A stretch of DNA of 64,000 nt from Periconia sp. R9002 (lineage: Eukaryota; Ascomycota; Dothideomycetes; Pleosporales; Periconiaceae): positions 53,927 to 117,926 of the forward strand of contig JAMAHW010000106.1 in the NCBI GenBank assembly GCA_023627715.1, in the 5' to 3' direction. The notes beneath the pieces are model-generated. The model was not told the DNA's origin, searched no databases, and saw nothing but the letters and a program-made list of their open reading frames with translations. A program made the position numbers and the translations under genes. Numbering within the stretch: the stretch's first letter is position 1; each line of letters starts with the position of its first letter. Of this stretch, positions 24,782 to 35,785 are shown piece by piece.

Positions 24782-25519
24782 GTGTAATCACTTCTGGGGT
24801 TTTGGACTGAGTTCGAAAGCCGATAGAGGTAGGTGTGTATGAGTGTTGGGCTGACAGTCTCCACTCCAGGGTGGGACAAGGCTGAACCCCTATATAGGTG
24901 GCCAATCAACATTTGAGGCTCTGCGGCATTCCTTATTTGGAAGCTTACAGAAAATCGCTGGGTAAGTCTTCGTATCAGTGACACAGCATGCAGAGTGACT
25001 CGAAATTTGCCGAAATGAAATGCAAAAGCACTTGAGGTCAAAAGCGACGCTTGGCGCAGTAAAGATAGGCATACGCCAATCATTGTGTCCTACACTTGAC
25101 ACGAGGGTTTTGACCCCGCTTTATTCACCGGAAATCCGAGATGAAGCGAGGCCGAGGAAGGACTTTTATTTGTTCGGTGGCACATGGTCCACGCTTTAGG
25201 CGTCACTCCTTGCTGATCTCGAGTCTGCCTTTCGATAGCTAAATTGTTGGCAAAAACAGTCCAATAACAACAAGATCAGGCTGACGGCCTCATTTCACTG
25301 CATATCACGCGTAACTAAGTGCTAAGCTCCCACAGCGAGGCATACATGTATGAATGTTGAGACTAAAACTTGCAACAGGAAATCGAATGTCAAGATATGA
25401 CAATGCTATCCCAGGAGAGACTTCAATGTTTCAAAGCTGCTGTATCTACTCAGTTCACCAACCGATGGTATAGCTAACCAGGTGTTTCTGGAGCCGTGGG
25501 CTCCTCTCATTGTCCCGTA
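24782..25519. other. intergenic region
   Basis: The promoter of the small minus-strand gene and the 3' end of the amidase gene lie here. Short open frames look non-coding. Confidence 0.45.
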
Positions 25520-27594
25520 CTAGCGACCATTTCGGAAACGAGGCACCGATCTGGTCGGGATGGAAGCCTCCCAAGCACTCATGAATTCTATCAATATGTC
25601 GTCATCATGCGCTTTAGCCAATGCAAACAAGCCATAGGGACGTTGGTTCCCCTCATGATCAACATTGCCAAATGGAACAGCAGCGATAGGGTATCCTACA
25701 ACATGTTTAAGCGCGTCTCGGACAGGAAGAATGGGTTGGCTTACCAGAAAGGCTGCTGATGACGAAGAGGTCACTGTCAGATGGTCCTACGATGATGTTG
25801 ATATCATTGTCGGCTAAGGTCTTGTCAACCCCCTCACTGCGACTCTTCTCGCGTCCAAAAGCTAGAATTTCCTCATATTCATCGTCGCTCATACTTGTCG
25901 CTTGCGCCTCTTCCAGAATCTGTTGGTTGTTGCAACCTAAGGGATGTATAAGCATTGACCTGACTTTTGTGGAAAGGGTAGCCTGACAAGGAGGTAATTC
26001 TTCGTGGGCATGGTCCTTATTGAATTGGATTATGTCAGCTAAATTTCCAACCTTGGCTCCTGGAGTCTTCTCAAGCCATTGATTCAGTAGAGACTTGAAG
26101 TCGCGCTCTGTATGGTCAGTATGTAGAATTGCCAAACAGTCAAACGCAAGGGTCCAGCCTTACTCGCAAGATTGCGCACATCCTTCGTGCCATTCGCAGT
26201 GGCATCTGCCACAGAGATGAGGTCAACATGTTTGAAAGTTGCAGCCTTTTTTTCAAGTATTGAGTAGGCGGCACGGAATCCGGATCTCTGCTACAAGTCA
26301 GCTTCAGCCCATCTAGGGCAATCTTAGGATGTTGCAATACCATCTGGGCATCGATCGCATCCACAGGCTCCACTATCGGAGCGCCCGTGAGCCACCGCTC
26401 GGGCTCAACAACGCCAACTCGGATATTGTCCCACCTGCCAGTGATACATGATGCGTATCCACCTTGTCTAAACTTTGTCTGACTTGTATCTACCATCACG
26501 TCCATCAAGTTTGCAACGTCCTTGGCGCATTTAGCCATCGGTCCTATTGAGTCCGAGTGATATGTTAGAGATATAGCACCATCCCCAGGAACAATACCTA
26601 TGGTAGGCTTAATAGTATAAAGTGCGGCTCGACAAGCCGGCATAGTAAGAGACCCACTACTCTCAGCGCCGATAGCTGCTGCTGCTAGACCTGCTGCGAC
26701 TGCAACGGCCGATCCAGAAGAAGAGCCCGCGGGATTCTGAAAGATGATTAGTGTCACCAATCGAGTTGGGTTTGAAGTTTTACACTATGTCCAGATGGTG
26801 AATCGCCGTCTTTGAAGCCTCCCTTCACATAGGGTGACTGCCCTTGACCGCTAACAGCACACCAGGCTGAGGGAATGCCATGGCCCCTTCGTATGATCAG
26901 TTATGTACTCACAAAGGTTTTGTGCGTGCCTGACCTAAACCAACCCCATTCCTACTGATATGTTAATGAGGTTGATGGCTGCGAGGTGTTTGACTTACAG
27001 ATAGGCTGGTCTTGGCGAGGATGATAGCTCCAGCGTCGACCAACTTGCGATGTCAGTGGATACTTTCCGGAGTCAGATCTTTGCAATACCCTATCAACAA
27101 TATCGGCGTTCCTGTGAGGCCTTGTGCCAATAAGTGCTAACGATCCAGCTGTTGTACTCATGTTGAACCTGGGCTCTGTGTCGATAATGTCCTATGTATA
27201 ATCAGCCAAGATTTGTGACCCTTTTCTGTGGGGAAATAACCTTGATGACGATAGGAACTCCATGCAATGGTCCCCGGTGCTTTCCTTTTGCTCTTTCGTC
27301 ATCGAGTCTCTCAGCCTCGTCGAAAAGGAGAGGCGAGGGTGGTATGGAGGAAATGGCTCGGAGGTATCCATCGTATTTCTCAATCTCGTGGAGGTAGGTC
27401 TTCACAAGTTGCACGCTCGTTATATGTTCAAGGGACAATTCATGCTGCACATCTGTGACCGTTGCAGTCATAGGGTCAAATGTGTAAGCGGGTGCCATCT
27501 TATTTTCAGCGTACATTGTATAGCGACAGCGAAAGATAGTGGATACAAAGACAAAGATTATGGTGAATGATAAAGCGTTGGGAAAGCTGAGCAT
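25520..27594 (-). CDS. Fungal amidase (amidase-signature family)
   Basis: Ten exons (27594-27241, 27191-27090, 27043-26999, 26951-26935, 26886-26784, 26736-26341, 26287-26164, 26107-25988, 25936-25745, 25695-25520) give 542 residues. The N-terminus has a hydrophobic segment ([12 protein letters not shown]) that could be a signal peptide or anchor. The Ser-cisSer-Lys triad is visible: Lys118 in GVPIVIK, cis-Ser212 in NPAGSSSGS and nucleophile Ser236 in SSGSLTMPA, spaced 24 apart as in FAAH. The end, [22 protein letters not shown], is typical of fungal amidases. Exon 4 is a 17-nt microexon giving EWGWF. The 51-nt ninth intron is stop-free in frame and is removed because family members have only ELPP-x-CNQ there. 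Substrate is unknown (fatty or aryl amides likely). Confidence 0.85.
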
Positions 27595-29267
27595 CTGGTT
27601 ATTCTTTGATTTAAAGCTTTACGAGGTTATGTGAGGAAGAAGGAAACCCGGGGTTGCTTGCACCTTTCCCCACCATGAACCACATAGTTGACGCTAAGCC
27701 CCTTTAAGAATGCATCAACTTTTACCATTCTAACGCCACACTCTATATTTGATGAGGTTGTACAGCAGCTAGCTGGCTTCACGTGCGATTTCGACTATGA
27801 AAAGGCGGAAACTCTATAAAGGTATAACCCAGGAATTTCTTGGGAAACTAAACTCTTGCCATCCAAATGGATTAGCGCTGAAGGCCAGCTGTAGGAGGGC
27901 ACCGCATCCACCTCAAACATCTTTCGTGTTCCCATGCGTTCATACCAAATGTCGACGACGATGAAGAGGTCGATAAGCTGTTGCTCAGAAGCCCGCCCTC
28001 AACGGAGGAGAGCCCATAGTTTGCTTTAGTTGCACTCTCCAAGAAGGTTAATATGTAAACAAAAGAAATGAGCAAACTTCAATGTTGGCTCTTATAAAAG
28101 AATGGCAACAAAGTATATCTTAGTAATTGTATACGATGCATTTCGAATAAATGACTACATCATAACATCGATATATTGGTGGTTCACTGGATCACTGCGC
28201 CCGCGCATCAAGGTAAACATGCGACTCTTCAACGGCCCATATCAATGCCATCCATGATAGGCTCTCATAGTTGCAATTGCACTGAAGCAAGAGATCTGCT
28301 TCGATGCCTTCGATTCAGTCGGTTAGCAATTAAGCACACTTGTTGATGAGAGGTTATGTACTTAGTATCTTATCAATGTTGGTTTAGCTACATGTATGCT
28401 TTCTTGAGTACATACAGCTTTCATTGTTTACTATGGGGTTTACGTGTGTTCAGAATATGATGTCGACTGCACTTTCCACTTTAAAATACTGTTAAACAGC
28501 CTCTCAAAGTACCTTCTATATAGTGTTAACAGTTACTATAGACTCTATTTTCTATCAATCAGCAATCCTAGAAGCGTCAAACTCTATAATGTTCTTTGAG
28601 GAACAGACAATGTTGACCTTTGCTATCCATTGATGTATTCATAAACGCCCATATACATGCGCAGGTGTATACATACGTTAAAATCCAAGTGCTTCATTCG
28701 AAAATGACTTAATACTACAATTTCGACATGAGCTTTCGATCAACGACTACACTGATACATTGCATCACTATGCATTGGTTACTTTTCGCTATCATTCCTG
28801 GTAATCGACCATGCATGAGCAGTCTGATTAACTCAAAATGCATGTACACGTAGACGTTTGAGTAAGACTGCAAAAGCGAAGGCGTTGAATTTGACAGGTG
28901 AAAATTTTGGACGACTGCTCTAGGAAGGGAAAGCACGTTGAGCGGTGGATCATGCACCTACCCTCAATTACCCTATGGCGTGATACAGATATACGTGCCT
29001 CCCATCAACATTTCCTCTCCGCTCTCTCGCGTCTTGTAAATCATTCATTTGCTTTTCTGGTTTTCAACTGCTGTATTTCACGGGCGAAATCGAAACCAGC
29101 GTGCCCGGAGACTTCATCTTGCTTGTTTTAGTCGATCTCCGCTCATTGCATTTGGTGAGATATACCCATAAGAGCATATTCATATCACGTAGATCTACTG
29201 ATATTCTGTTTTAATCTTAGGAACCAAGTCAATTGTTGACTCAGGGATCCAAAACTATCCAGTGAGC
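27595..29267. other. 1.7-kb AT-rich gene-free stretch, right end of the accessory island
   Basis: All frames are heavily broken by stops, and long A+T-rich runs dominate 28080-28720. No transposon ORF, terminal inverted repeat or tRNA was recognised. It may be decayed repeat DNA. I cannot test RIP quantitatively. Confidence 0.4.
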
Positions 29268-29936
29268 ATGGCCGCAGCCGACGAATCCACCACCAAGAAC
29301 AACACGAGCATCAAAGAAGCCAAACCATCCCGAAAGAGAATGCTCTTCCGACCATGGAGATTCAAAAGAAAACCCATCAAAAACACCACAGACAACCCTC
29401 CCATCCACACTACCGACAACAACCAAACCCCCGCCTCCAACCAACCCGTCACAACCACAATCAAAGACCCCGACGACCAAGAAGACAAAACCCCCCTACG
29501 ATTCATCTCCCCCCGAGCCACCGACTCCACACCACCCACGCCCTCCCGCCGCCGCCACTTCTGGACCCTAAAAAAGACACCTAGACATGACCCCTCCCCG
29601 CTCTCCAACTCCACGAGCCATGACGCCGCGAACGAGCTTCAGGCAAGCCCAACACCTGTCGCCAGAAAGGGCATGTCAGCAGCGGAGATCAAGGAAGCCA
29701 TGTCTGCGTTTACAGTCCCGGAACAGCAGAACGAGCTCGAGATCGACGCTTCGTTGGCTCAGTCGCCGGGGAAGGGCGCGGCGTTGGGGAGTCACCCTCC
29801 ATCTTTTGAAGAGGGGATGAACAACGCTGGTGGTGTGGCGGCGGTGGGGGATGAGAAAGGTGGGCCTGGCTTGGAGCAGCGTGGCAAGAAGAGGAGTGAG
29901 AGGAGGGGGAATAGATCGACTGAGGTCGTGGGATAG
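29268..29936 (+). CDS. Hypothetical basic, low-complexity protein
   Basis: A single exon gives 222 residues, starting at ATG in AGTGAGCATGGCC. The N-terminal third is basic (PSRKRMLFRPWRFKRKP), the middle is rich in Thr, Pro and Asn, and the end is Gly/Glu-rich and closes with basic residues. A short helical segment GMSAAEIKEAMSAFTVPEQQ is the only part that looks folded. No domain is recognised. Codon use appears normal for a plus-strand gene here, and the opposite strand is also open, so I rate existence as likely but not certain. Confidence 0.55.
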   Translation: MAAADESTTKNNTSIKEAKPSRKRMLFRPWRFKRKPIKNTTDNPPIHTTDNNQTPASNQPVTTTIKDPDDQEDKTPLRFISPRATDSTPPTPSRRRHFWTLKKTPRHDPSPLSNSTSHDAANELQASPTPVARKGMSAAEIKEAMSAFTVPEQQNELEIDASLAQSPGKGAALGSHPPSFEEGMNNAGGVAAVGDEKGGPGLEQRGKKRSERRGNRSTEVVG

Positions 29937-30689
29937 ACTCGCTAGTAGTCGCTGTTTTCAAGGAAAGATGAGGGGTTTGTAAGGGAGGGGATTCGTTGTC
30001 GTCGTTGTCATGGAGTTAGGTTTATGGTTTTTGTACATGTATCAGGTCTCGGAGATATCGATAAACGGTTATGTTGTGTAGAGTAGAGAAATACATTAAT
30101 CCAACATTGTCTGTCTCCAAAATAACTTGCTCTCTATTTACCTATGTACCTATCTTACAAGTCGTCGCCGCTTTAGGAACCACATAGACCATTTCAACCC
30201 CCTGACCATCTATCTTCGCAGGAATGCAAGAAACACATAAGCGATACGCTTGAAGCCCAACAAAAAATCAAAGCTTGGGACATTGACAGCGCCCTTGTGG
30301 CTCACAAAATCTGTTTGTTCATTCATCTATCTGGTTTCCTCCCTAATTCGATTTTAACGATTTGATTTAGGATCCTTTCCCTCCTCGTCCTTCATATGCA
30401 CTGCGCATCCACAGTTGACAGCTAAGCGTGCTGACTCAAGAAATCGTCAAGAGGGGAAACGAGATATTCGATAGCGGGCCGTGAGAGGGGAAAAAAAAAG
30501 GCGTGAAGAAGAAGAGGGGGGAACAGCGCCTTATAGAGAAGAGTCATAGCCATATACGCAACCAAGACCTTCACTCAAAGCCCCCAAAAAAAAGAACTCC
30601 TCCTTCTTCCCCGGAAGAAAAATTTCCATAACACGCGCATCACACCGCCAACTCCATCCTAGGATATACACCCGCCAAATCCACACCAC
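29937..30689. other. intergenic region between convergent genes
   Basis: 753 bases with A-rich tracts (30490-30500, 30585-30592). No gene was supported. Confidence 0.5.
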
Positions 30690-32393
30690 CTACGCCCTTC
30701 CCGCCTTCTTCCCCTCCCTCTCCCCCTTCCCAACCCTCCCCTTACTCCCCTCAAAATCCAGAACCCGTCGATGCCGATGATTCTGCAAGATCCTCCACCG
30801 CACATACAGCATAACCGCATCCTTGACCCCAACAAAAAGACACCCACCAACGATGCTGCGGCCCCAGCGGTTCTGCAGAAAGCCGGTGGGTTTGGCGGGG
30901 AAGGCAGGGGGCGTGGTCCAGGAACGAGGGAGGGCGTGCTTGAGGGCTTCGCCGACGAGGGCGGCGATGGAGGGGAAGAGGAGCGCGCCGAGGATGTTGT
31001 CGGCGAGGCTGAGGGGAGAGAAGCCGATGACGCGTTCGTGGCGTTGGCGGCGGCGGTGGGGGGCTTGTTGTGGTGGGTTGGGGTTGTTGGGGTTGTTGGG
31101 GCGGTTGCGGGGGATTTGAGGGGGTGGTGCTGCTGCTGCTTCCGCGTCGTGGTCGTGGTCGTGGTTGGGATTGTTAGGGGCTTGGACAGGTGGTGGTGGT
31201 ATTGCGGCGTCCTGGGGGTGGTTGTCGGCATCTGCTCCGCCGTTGTTCCAGTCGCCTAGGATTTCGAAGTCGATTTCTAGGTTGACGCCGACGCGGTCTT
31301 CGCCTTCCTCTTCGTCGTCGTCGTCCTCCTCTTCCTCATCGTCGTCTTGGGCGATGGCGTTGATGATTTCATGTCCGTGGGGGTGTTGCTGGTTATCTTG
31401 CGCCTCCAGTTGTTCTTCGGTGTTCATACGAGGCTGAACTTCCTTTAGCCAGCGCTTTTCGTACGGCGCCCAGACGCGCTGGTAATATGTGTTGTAGATT
31501 CCACGAATATACGGAAGCGCGGCAATCGTGAAAGCAGCACTCGGCGGCCATGATAGCTGAAGTAGATTGTCCCCACCAGCAGTCGAGCTTGTTAAGAACA
31601 TAAGGGGGACAAAGGGCAACAGGGGGTCGGCAATCGTGGTCCTACTCGCAATAAGGGCAGTGGGTATGATTGGAAGACCAAAATCTAACCTCCAGTTATG
31701 TCGTACATGATTGAGCACTCGTTGTAGGGCGGACGACTCCTCCGGGGTTGGTGGTTGGTACAAGGGCGCAAGGATGCGCACGCCATCTTCCGGACCAAAG
31801 ATTTGGTAAATGGTATGCTCGCCCGCCAAACTCAAACCAGTGTATGCGGCCGCACCCACGACAAAGACCAAGCCAGGAAACACGAGGTTTCTGGCGATTC
31901 TATCTGCCAACCTCACCGATTCCACCACCAGGCTCTTGGGTCGCTGAAGCCGTATCTCGCTCTTGCACTGAGGGCACAGAATCTTTCCAGCGTTTTCACC
32001 TGCACGCCGTCTTGCGCTTGGCGCCTCCATATCAGCAATCCAGTCGAGCAGACAGCGCTCGTGCGCGACTAACACGCAAGGGCATGGAGAACGCCATTCT
32101 GAGGTTGTGTCGTCATCCTCGGTCTCGTCGGAGAAGCATATCCAGCATCGGCGGGGTTCTGCGTCCGGCTGGGAGGGAGGCTCTTGAGTTTGTGATGATG
32201 CGTCCTGAGCGGGATCTTCCGACTGGGGCGAATGCGCAGGCGGTGAGTTGAGTAGGAGCGTTTGCGAGTCGACAGAAGCGGCGAGGCTGTTGCTTCGTTG
32301 TATTTGTTCGACGTGCGAAGAGGACGAGTCAGCAGGCGGAGAGGCAGATGTCCGCTGCGACGAAGCCCGTCGTTGAGATGGTAGAGAAGCCAT
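30690..32393 (-). CDS. RING-CH (MARCH-type) membrane E3 ubiquitin ligase
   Basis: A single exon encodes 567 residues from ATG at 32393 (MASLPSQRRASSQRTSASPP). An in-frame ATG 21 codons upstream is less likely because it adds an unusual leader. A C4HC3 RING variant spans about residues 85-150: CWICFSDE, then CPC, HERC and CPQC. Downstream are hydrophobic segments (LVFPGLVFVVGAAAYTGLSL, FTIAALPYIRGI, and one near the C-terminus), so the enzyme probably sits in an organelle membrane with the RING in the cytosol. A long acidic tract (EEEEDDDDEEEGED) and Pro/Asn/His-rich repeats lie between TM segments. Function is inferred as ubiquitination of membrane substrates; targets are unknown. Confidence 0.85.
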   Translation of the reverse strand: MASLPSQRRASSQRTSASPPADSSSSHVEQIQRSNSLAASVDSQTLLLNSPPAHSPQSEDPAQDASSQTQEPPSQPDAEPRRCWICFSDETEDDDTTSEWRSPCPCVLVAHERCLLDWIADMEAPSARRRAGENAGKILCPQCKSEIRLQRPKSLVVESVRLADRIARNLVFPGLVFVVGAAAYTGLSLAGEHTIYQIFGPEDGVRILAPLYQPPTPEESSALQRVLNHVRHNWRLDFGLPIIPTALIASRTTIADPLLPFVPLMFLTSSTAGGDNLLQLSWPPSAAFTIAALPYIRGIYNTYYQRVWAPYEKRWLKEVQPRMNTEEQLEAQDNQQHPHGHEIINAIAQDDDEEEEDDDDEEEGEDRVGVNLEIDFEILGDWNNGGADADNHPQDAAIPPPPVQAPNNPNHDHDHDAEAAAAPPPQIPRNRPNNPNNPNPPQQAPHRRRQRHERVIGFSPLSLADNILGALLFPSIAALVGEALKHALPRSWTTPPAFPAKPTGFLQNRWGRSIVGGCLFVGVKDAVMLYVRWRILQNHRHRRVLDFEGSKGRVGKGEREGKKAGRA

Positions 32394-33117
32394 GACGGCG
32401 AGTTTCAAGTGATGGATGTAGCAGAGAAAAAGAGGACGACAGGGACACCTCGTCACAGGGTCATGGCGATGATGGCAAGAAGGAGAAGAAATGGATTTAA
32501 GGCTAGTGATGATGAGGTTCAGGGTCTAAGGGTACAAACGAAACGCGCGACGTCACTTGCTAGGCAGCGCAATCAGTCAATTACATAGAAGCAATGCCAA
32601 GGACAATCACCCCGACCATAACACAAACAAGCACCATCTCTCTATGTGTAGATACTTTCATCCACGGTCGCTGCGACTCCACGTTGAAGCCACAAGGTCA
32701 CTTGATATCTGTCTATTTCTGGGGTATGGTGAGAAAACCGTTCTCTAATGAATCATGGTCATTCTCGCGTGAACTGGTGCAGTCTGGTGCTCCATTGGCT
32801 TTGGTTGGTTGATTTATCCCATCTATGATCTTACATACACTCCAACCCATTGGCGGAAACAGGTGCCCGATGGACCAAAATCTGTATACACCTACATAAG
32901 CACTCCCAAGATTGGTTAACCGTGACTTTTAAAACATAGGTTTAGATTGGATGTGAGGAGATAGGTCCCTAGATTCTGCATACCCACATGCTCGGAAAAA
33001 TTCAAGTCTATCCATCTGTCTAGACATCATGCATGTCGATCTCAAGTGCTCTTAAACCAATTCATCCGTTCTGCACTACGCGTGTGGTAGTCTACCATCT
33101 ACCTTAGTACGTTCCAC
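32394..33117. other. intergenic region
   Basis: Promoter of the RING-CH gene and 3' end of the TANGO2 gene. No gene was supported. Confidence 0.5.
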
Positions 33118-34130
33118 TCACCAACCCTCAATCTGGTATTCAAAAGTCCGATCACCTTTCCCTTTTTCAATAGGCCGTGCCTCTTGATCGTATAGCGTCC
33201 TCTCGAAGTAAAACACCTTCCCCTGCTTATCCGCCAAAATGACAATGTTCTTCTGCGTACCATATACACCATCCGTAGCGCTAGCCGCTTTCTGCTTAAC
33301 CACATCTCCAATTTCGTGAGCCGGCATCTTCAACTCTTCCAGATCATCTCTCCCGATGGACGGGATGAAGATGCTGTGCCGGAGCTGGTTCATGTACATG
33401 TCCCACTCTTCGTTCTCCTTCTGCTTGGGCATGGTGTCGATGCTCAGGACTTCCAATAATCGCTGCACAATTTGATCCCGCGTCTCGTTTTCCTTTACGC
33501 TTTGGTCGATTGCTTCTTTTGTCCACTTCTCGCCGTTGACGACTTTGGGCCATGACTGATCACCGTATGACGTGTTGCTGAGCGCGCGGGTCTCACCGGG
33601 TTTGTTCGCCACGTGAATTACTCCCTTCACATCGGGTGTGCGATTTGATATTATCCCCAGACCCCCCTCCTTGGCCACATCCTGCACGAAGCCGTAGAGC
33701 AAACTGAACCCTCCGACCCCCTTCACCCCTTCCTCTTCGAGCATCCGCTTAGCAAATTGTTCTGAAGTCTCTTGCGCTTTGGGGTCCGATTTGAGCCACG
33801 CATTCGGAATGAGTCCTCTGCTGCGGGCGCCGATGGCCATCTCCTCGGTATCCTCTCGGTAATTGGTGAGAACGGCAACTCGCCCCTGCCGCGTGATTCC
33901 GAGCCAGGTCCCGTGTACTGGTCGGTGGAGGTCGTAGCCGCCGAGGACTTGCTCGTCTGGTGCTGGCCACCATGTTGCTTCCTTAGTTGGTCTATGGAGA
34001 TATTCCTGTGATTTTCGGTCAGTTGAGTTGCATTTCTGTGTGCATTTTTGTTGGGTGGAATTACATCTCTGTTGTTTAACAGTATAAATGGGTATTCAGG
34101 GTGTTCGGTAGAGATAATTGCTATACACAT
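33118..34130 (-). CDS. TANGO2: TANGO2/NRDE-family protein
   Basis: Two exons (34130-34065 and 34005-33118) give 317 residues. The protein begins MCIAIIS, exposing Cys2 after Met removal, the hallmark of this Ntn-hydrolase-like family. The NRDE motif that names the family is created exactly across the 59-nt intron (NNRD joined to EYLHRP). Further landmarks are TWLGITRQGRVAVLTNYRE and GGFSLLYG. Animal TANGO2 affects Golgi organisation and haem or lipid handling, and the fungal role is not settled. No TM helix is seen. Confidence 0.93.
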
Positions 34131-34829
34131 CTTTGGTCTCTGGTGAAATTGAAGTTGTGGCTAATTTATGAGTGGGTATTGCGGTTATGTTGATGTTGGA
34201 CGTGAAGGAATAAGTTGAGATAACAGTGTTACAGAAGAGAGAGAGAGAAAAGAAAAAGAGCCAGGGCAACAAGAGATGCGGTATGCATATATGTATCTAG
34301 CTAGCGTCCGGGTACAGAAGAGAACGTGGTACCAGTCAAGGCCAAAGGCTAAGGATAGATCCGATTCAGAAACTGTTGCTACCATGTACAACTGACAACT
34401 AGAATTTTCAAACGACTCAACAAATCCATCGAGTAACGTGTTTGCTCAAAGCAGAATGTCTCTTATCGAATGCTGACAGCAAACCGTGATAACAGGATCG
34501 TCAGGCGACAGCGAGGGCCTTTCGCTCGCATGAAGAAGTGACACGACCATCTTCCGACACCGCTCAACGTACATAACAAATAAAAAAGGTGATGTGATGT
34601 GATGTGATGATGGTTAGTGGTGGTGCAAGGATGTCCGTCGTGCTTAACCGAGCCGAGGACCCTGTGCTGCCCCTTCCCTGAACGTCACTAAGCCCTAGCC
34701 CTATACCAACCCGCCATCAACTCCTCTGTAACCTCCTTCTCCACCCAAGGGCCCAGGCCCCACAGTACCTCTCACCACTCCTTACACACCAAACCAACAC
34801 GAGAGACACATCGCGAGACTGCAAACATC
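34131..34829. promoter_or_regulatory. divergent promoter region between TANGO2 and the DUF4870-like gene
   Basis: 699 bases between facing-away starts. A short GTGAT pentamer repeat lies at about 34588-34607, and a C-rich leader precedes the plus-strand ATG. No gene was supported. Confidence 0.5.
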
Positions 34830-35572
34830 ATGGCAAACTTCGCCCCCTACCAAGACATCCCCGAAACCACACGCGCCCTCTCCCCTCCTGCCCTCAACTC
34901 TCCCCGAATCGCGTCCCCACGTACCTCGCTCGACCGCACGCGCAACATCGGCACCACATCCGTGACATCGCCCACAAATGCGTCCTACCAGCAGTACGAT
35001 TACTTTGGCAGCCGAGGCGACGAGCAGCCCGATCGAGGGGAACGCGTCGCTTGGAATGCGCCTGGCGGCTTCGGAGGTCCGAGGGAGGACGTGGACATGT
35101 TTGAGACGAGGCTGGGCTTGAGGATGGATTATGAGGCTTGTTTGGCCTATTTGCTGCTTCCGCCTGCCGGGCCTGTTTTGCTTTTGATGCTCGAGCATAA
35201 GAGTGATTATGTTAGGTACGTGAGGTTTTTTTTTTGGACATGTCGATGGAAAAGAAAAGTGATATAGGTAGCGGGGTTATGATGTTGACGATTTGCAGAT
35301 TCCACGCCTGGCAGTCGAGCTTGCTGTTCGCTTTTATTTTCGTCATCCACATCATCTTCTCTTGGTCAAGTATAATATCTTGGCTTCTCTTCGCGGTAGA
35401 TCTGGCAGTGATTGGTTTCATGACAGTGCGTGCATACAAGGACGGTTAGTATACAGCACCACCGTTGTTGTTATCAAAGCCATGGCTAATATGGTGCGCA
35501 GCCGAGAACTTGGACAGATACGAGGTGCCTTTCTTCGGGGCCCTAGCCAACTCTATCCTAGACGATGAATAA
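34830..35572 (+). CDS. Small membrane protein, DUF4870/UPF0132-like
   Basis: Three exons (34830-35215, 35299-35444, 35502-35572) give 200 residues. A disordered Ser/Pro-rich N-terminus of about 100 residues precedes the domain ACLAYLLLPPAGPVLLLMLE, then KSDYVRFHAWQSSLLF and two further hydrophobic helices, ending with FGALANSILDDE. The order short TM, charged loop with VRFHA(W)QS, TM, TM is the DUF4870 pattern, found in bacteria and fungi. Function is unknown. Both introns have good donors and acceptors. Confidence 0.82.
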
Positions 35573-35785
35573 GCATGAAGATGAACGTTGACGACAGGGT
35601 CTATCTTTGGGCATGATTAGAAGGTTCTTCTGTGTGTTCGAGCATGCAATGGCGTTGTGGGATACACCTTGCCTCCAGCAGGTATGCATAGGTGAGGGTA
35701 ATTTTATTTGTAAGATTTCATGCCAGCTGTTGGCAATAATTATTGTAATGCACTGTTCAAATAGAGCTAGCTTTCACTCGCCGCA

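Noticed and set aside
27595..29267. Search for a transposon in the AT-rich stretch
   Set aside because: No transposase or reverse-transcriptase frame and no terminal repeats could be seen by eye.
30823..31259. Plus-strand frames opposite the RING-CH gene
   Set aside because: Shadow of the Asn/Pro/His repeat region. The RING cysteines are on the minus strand.
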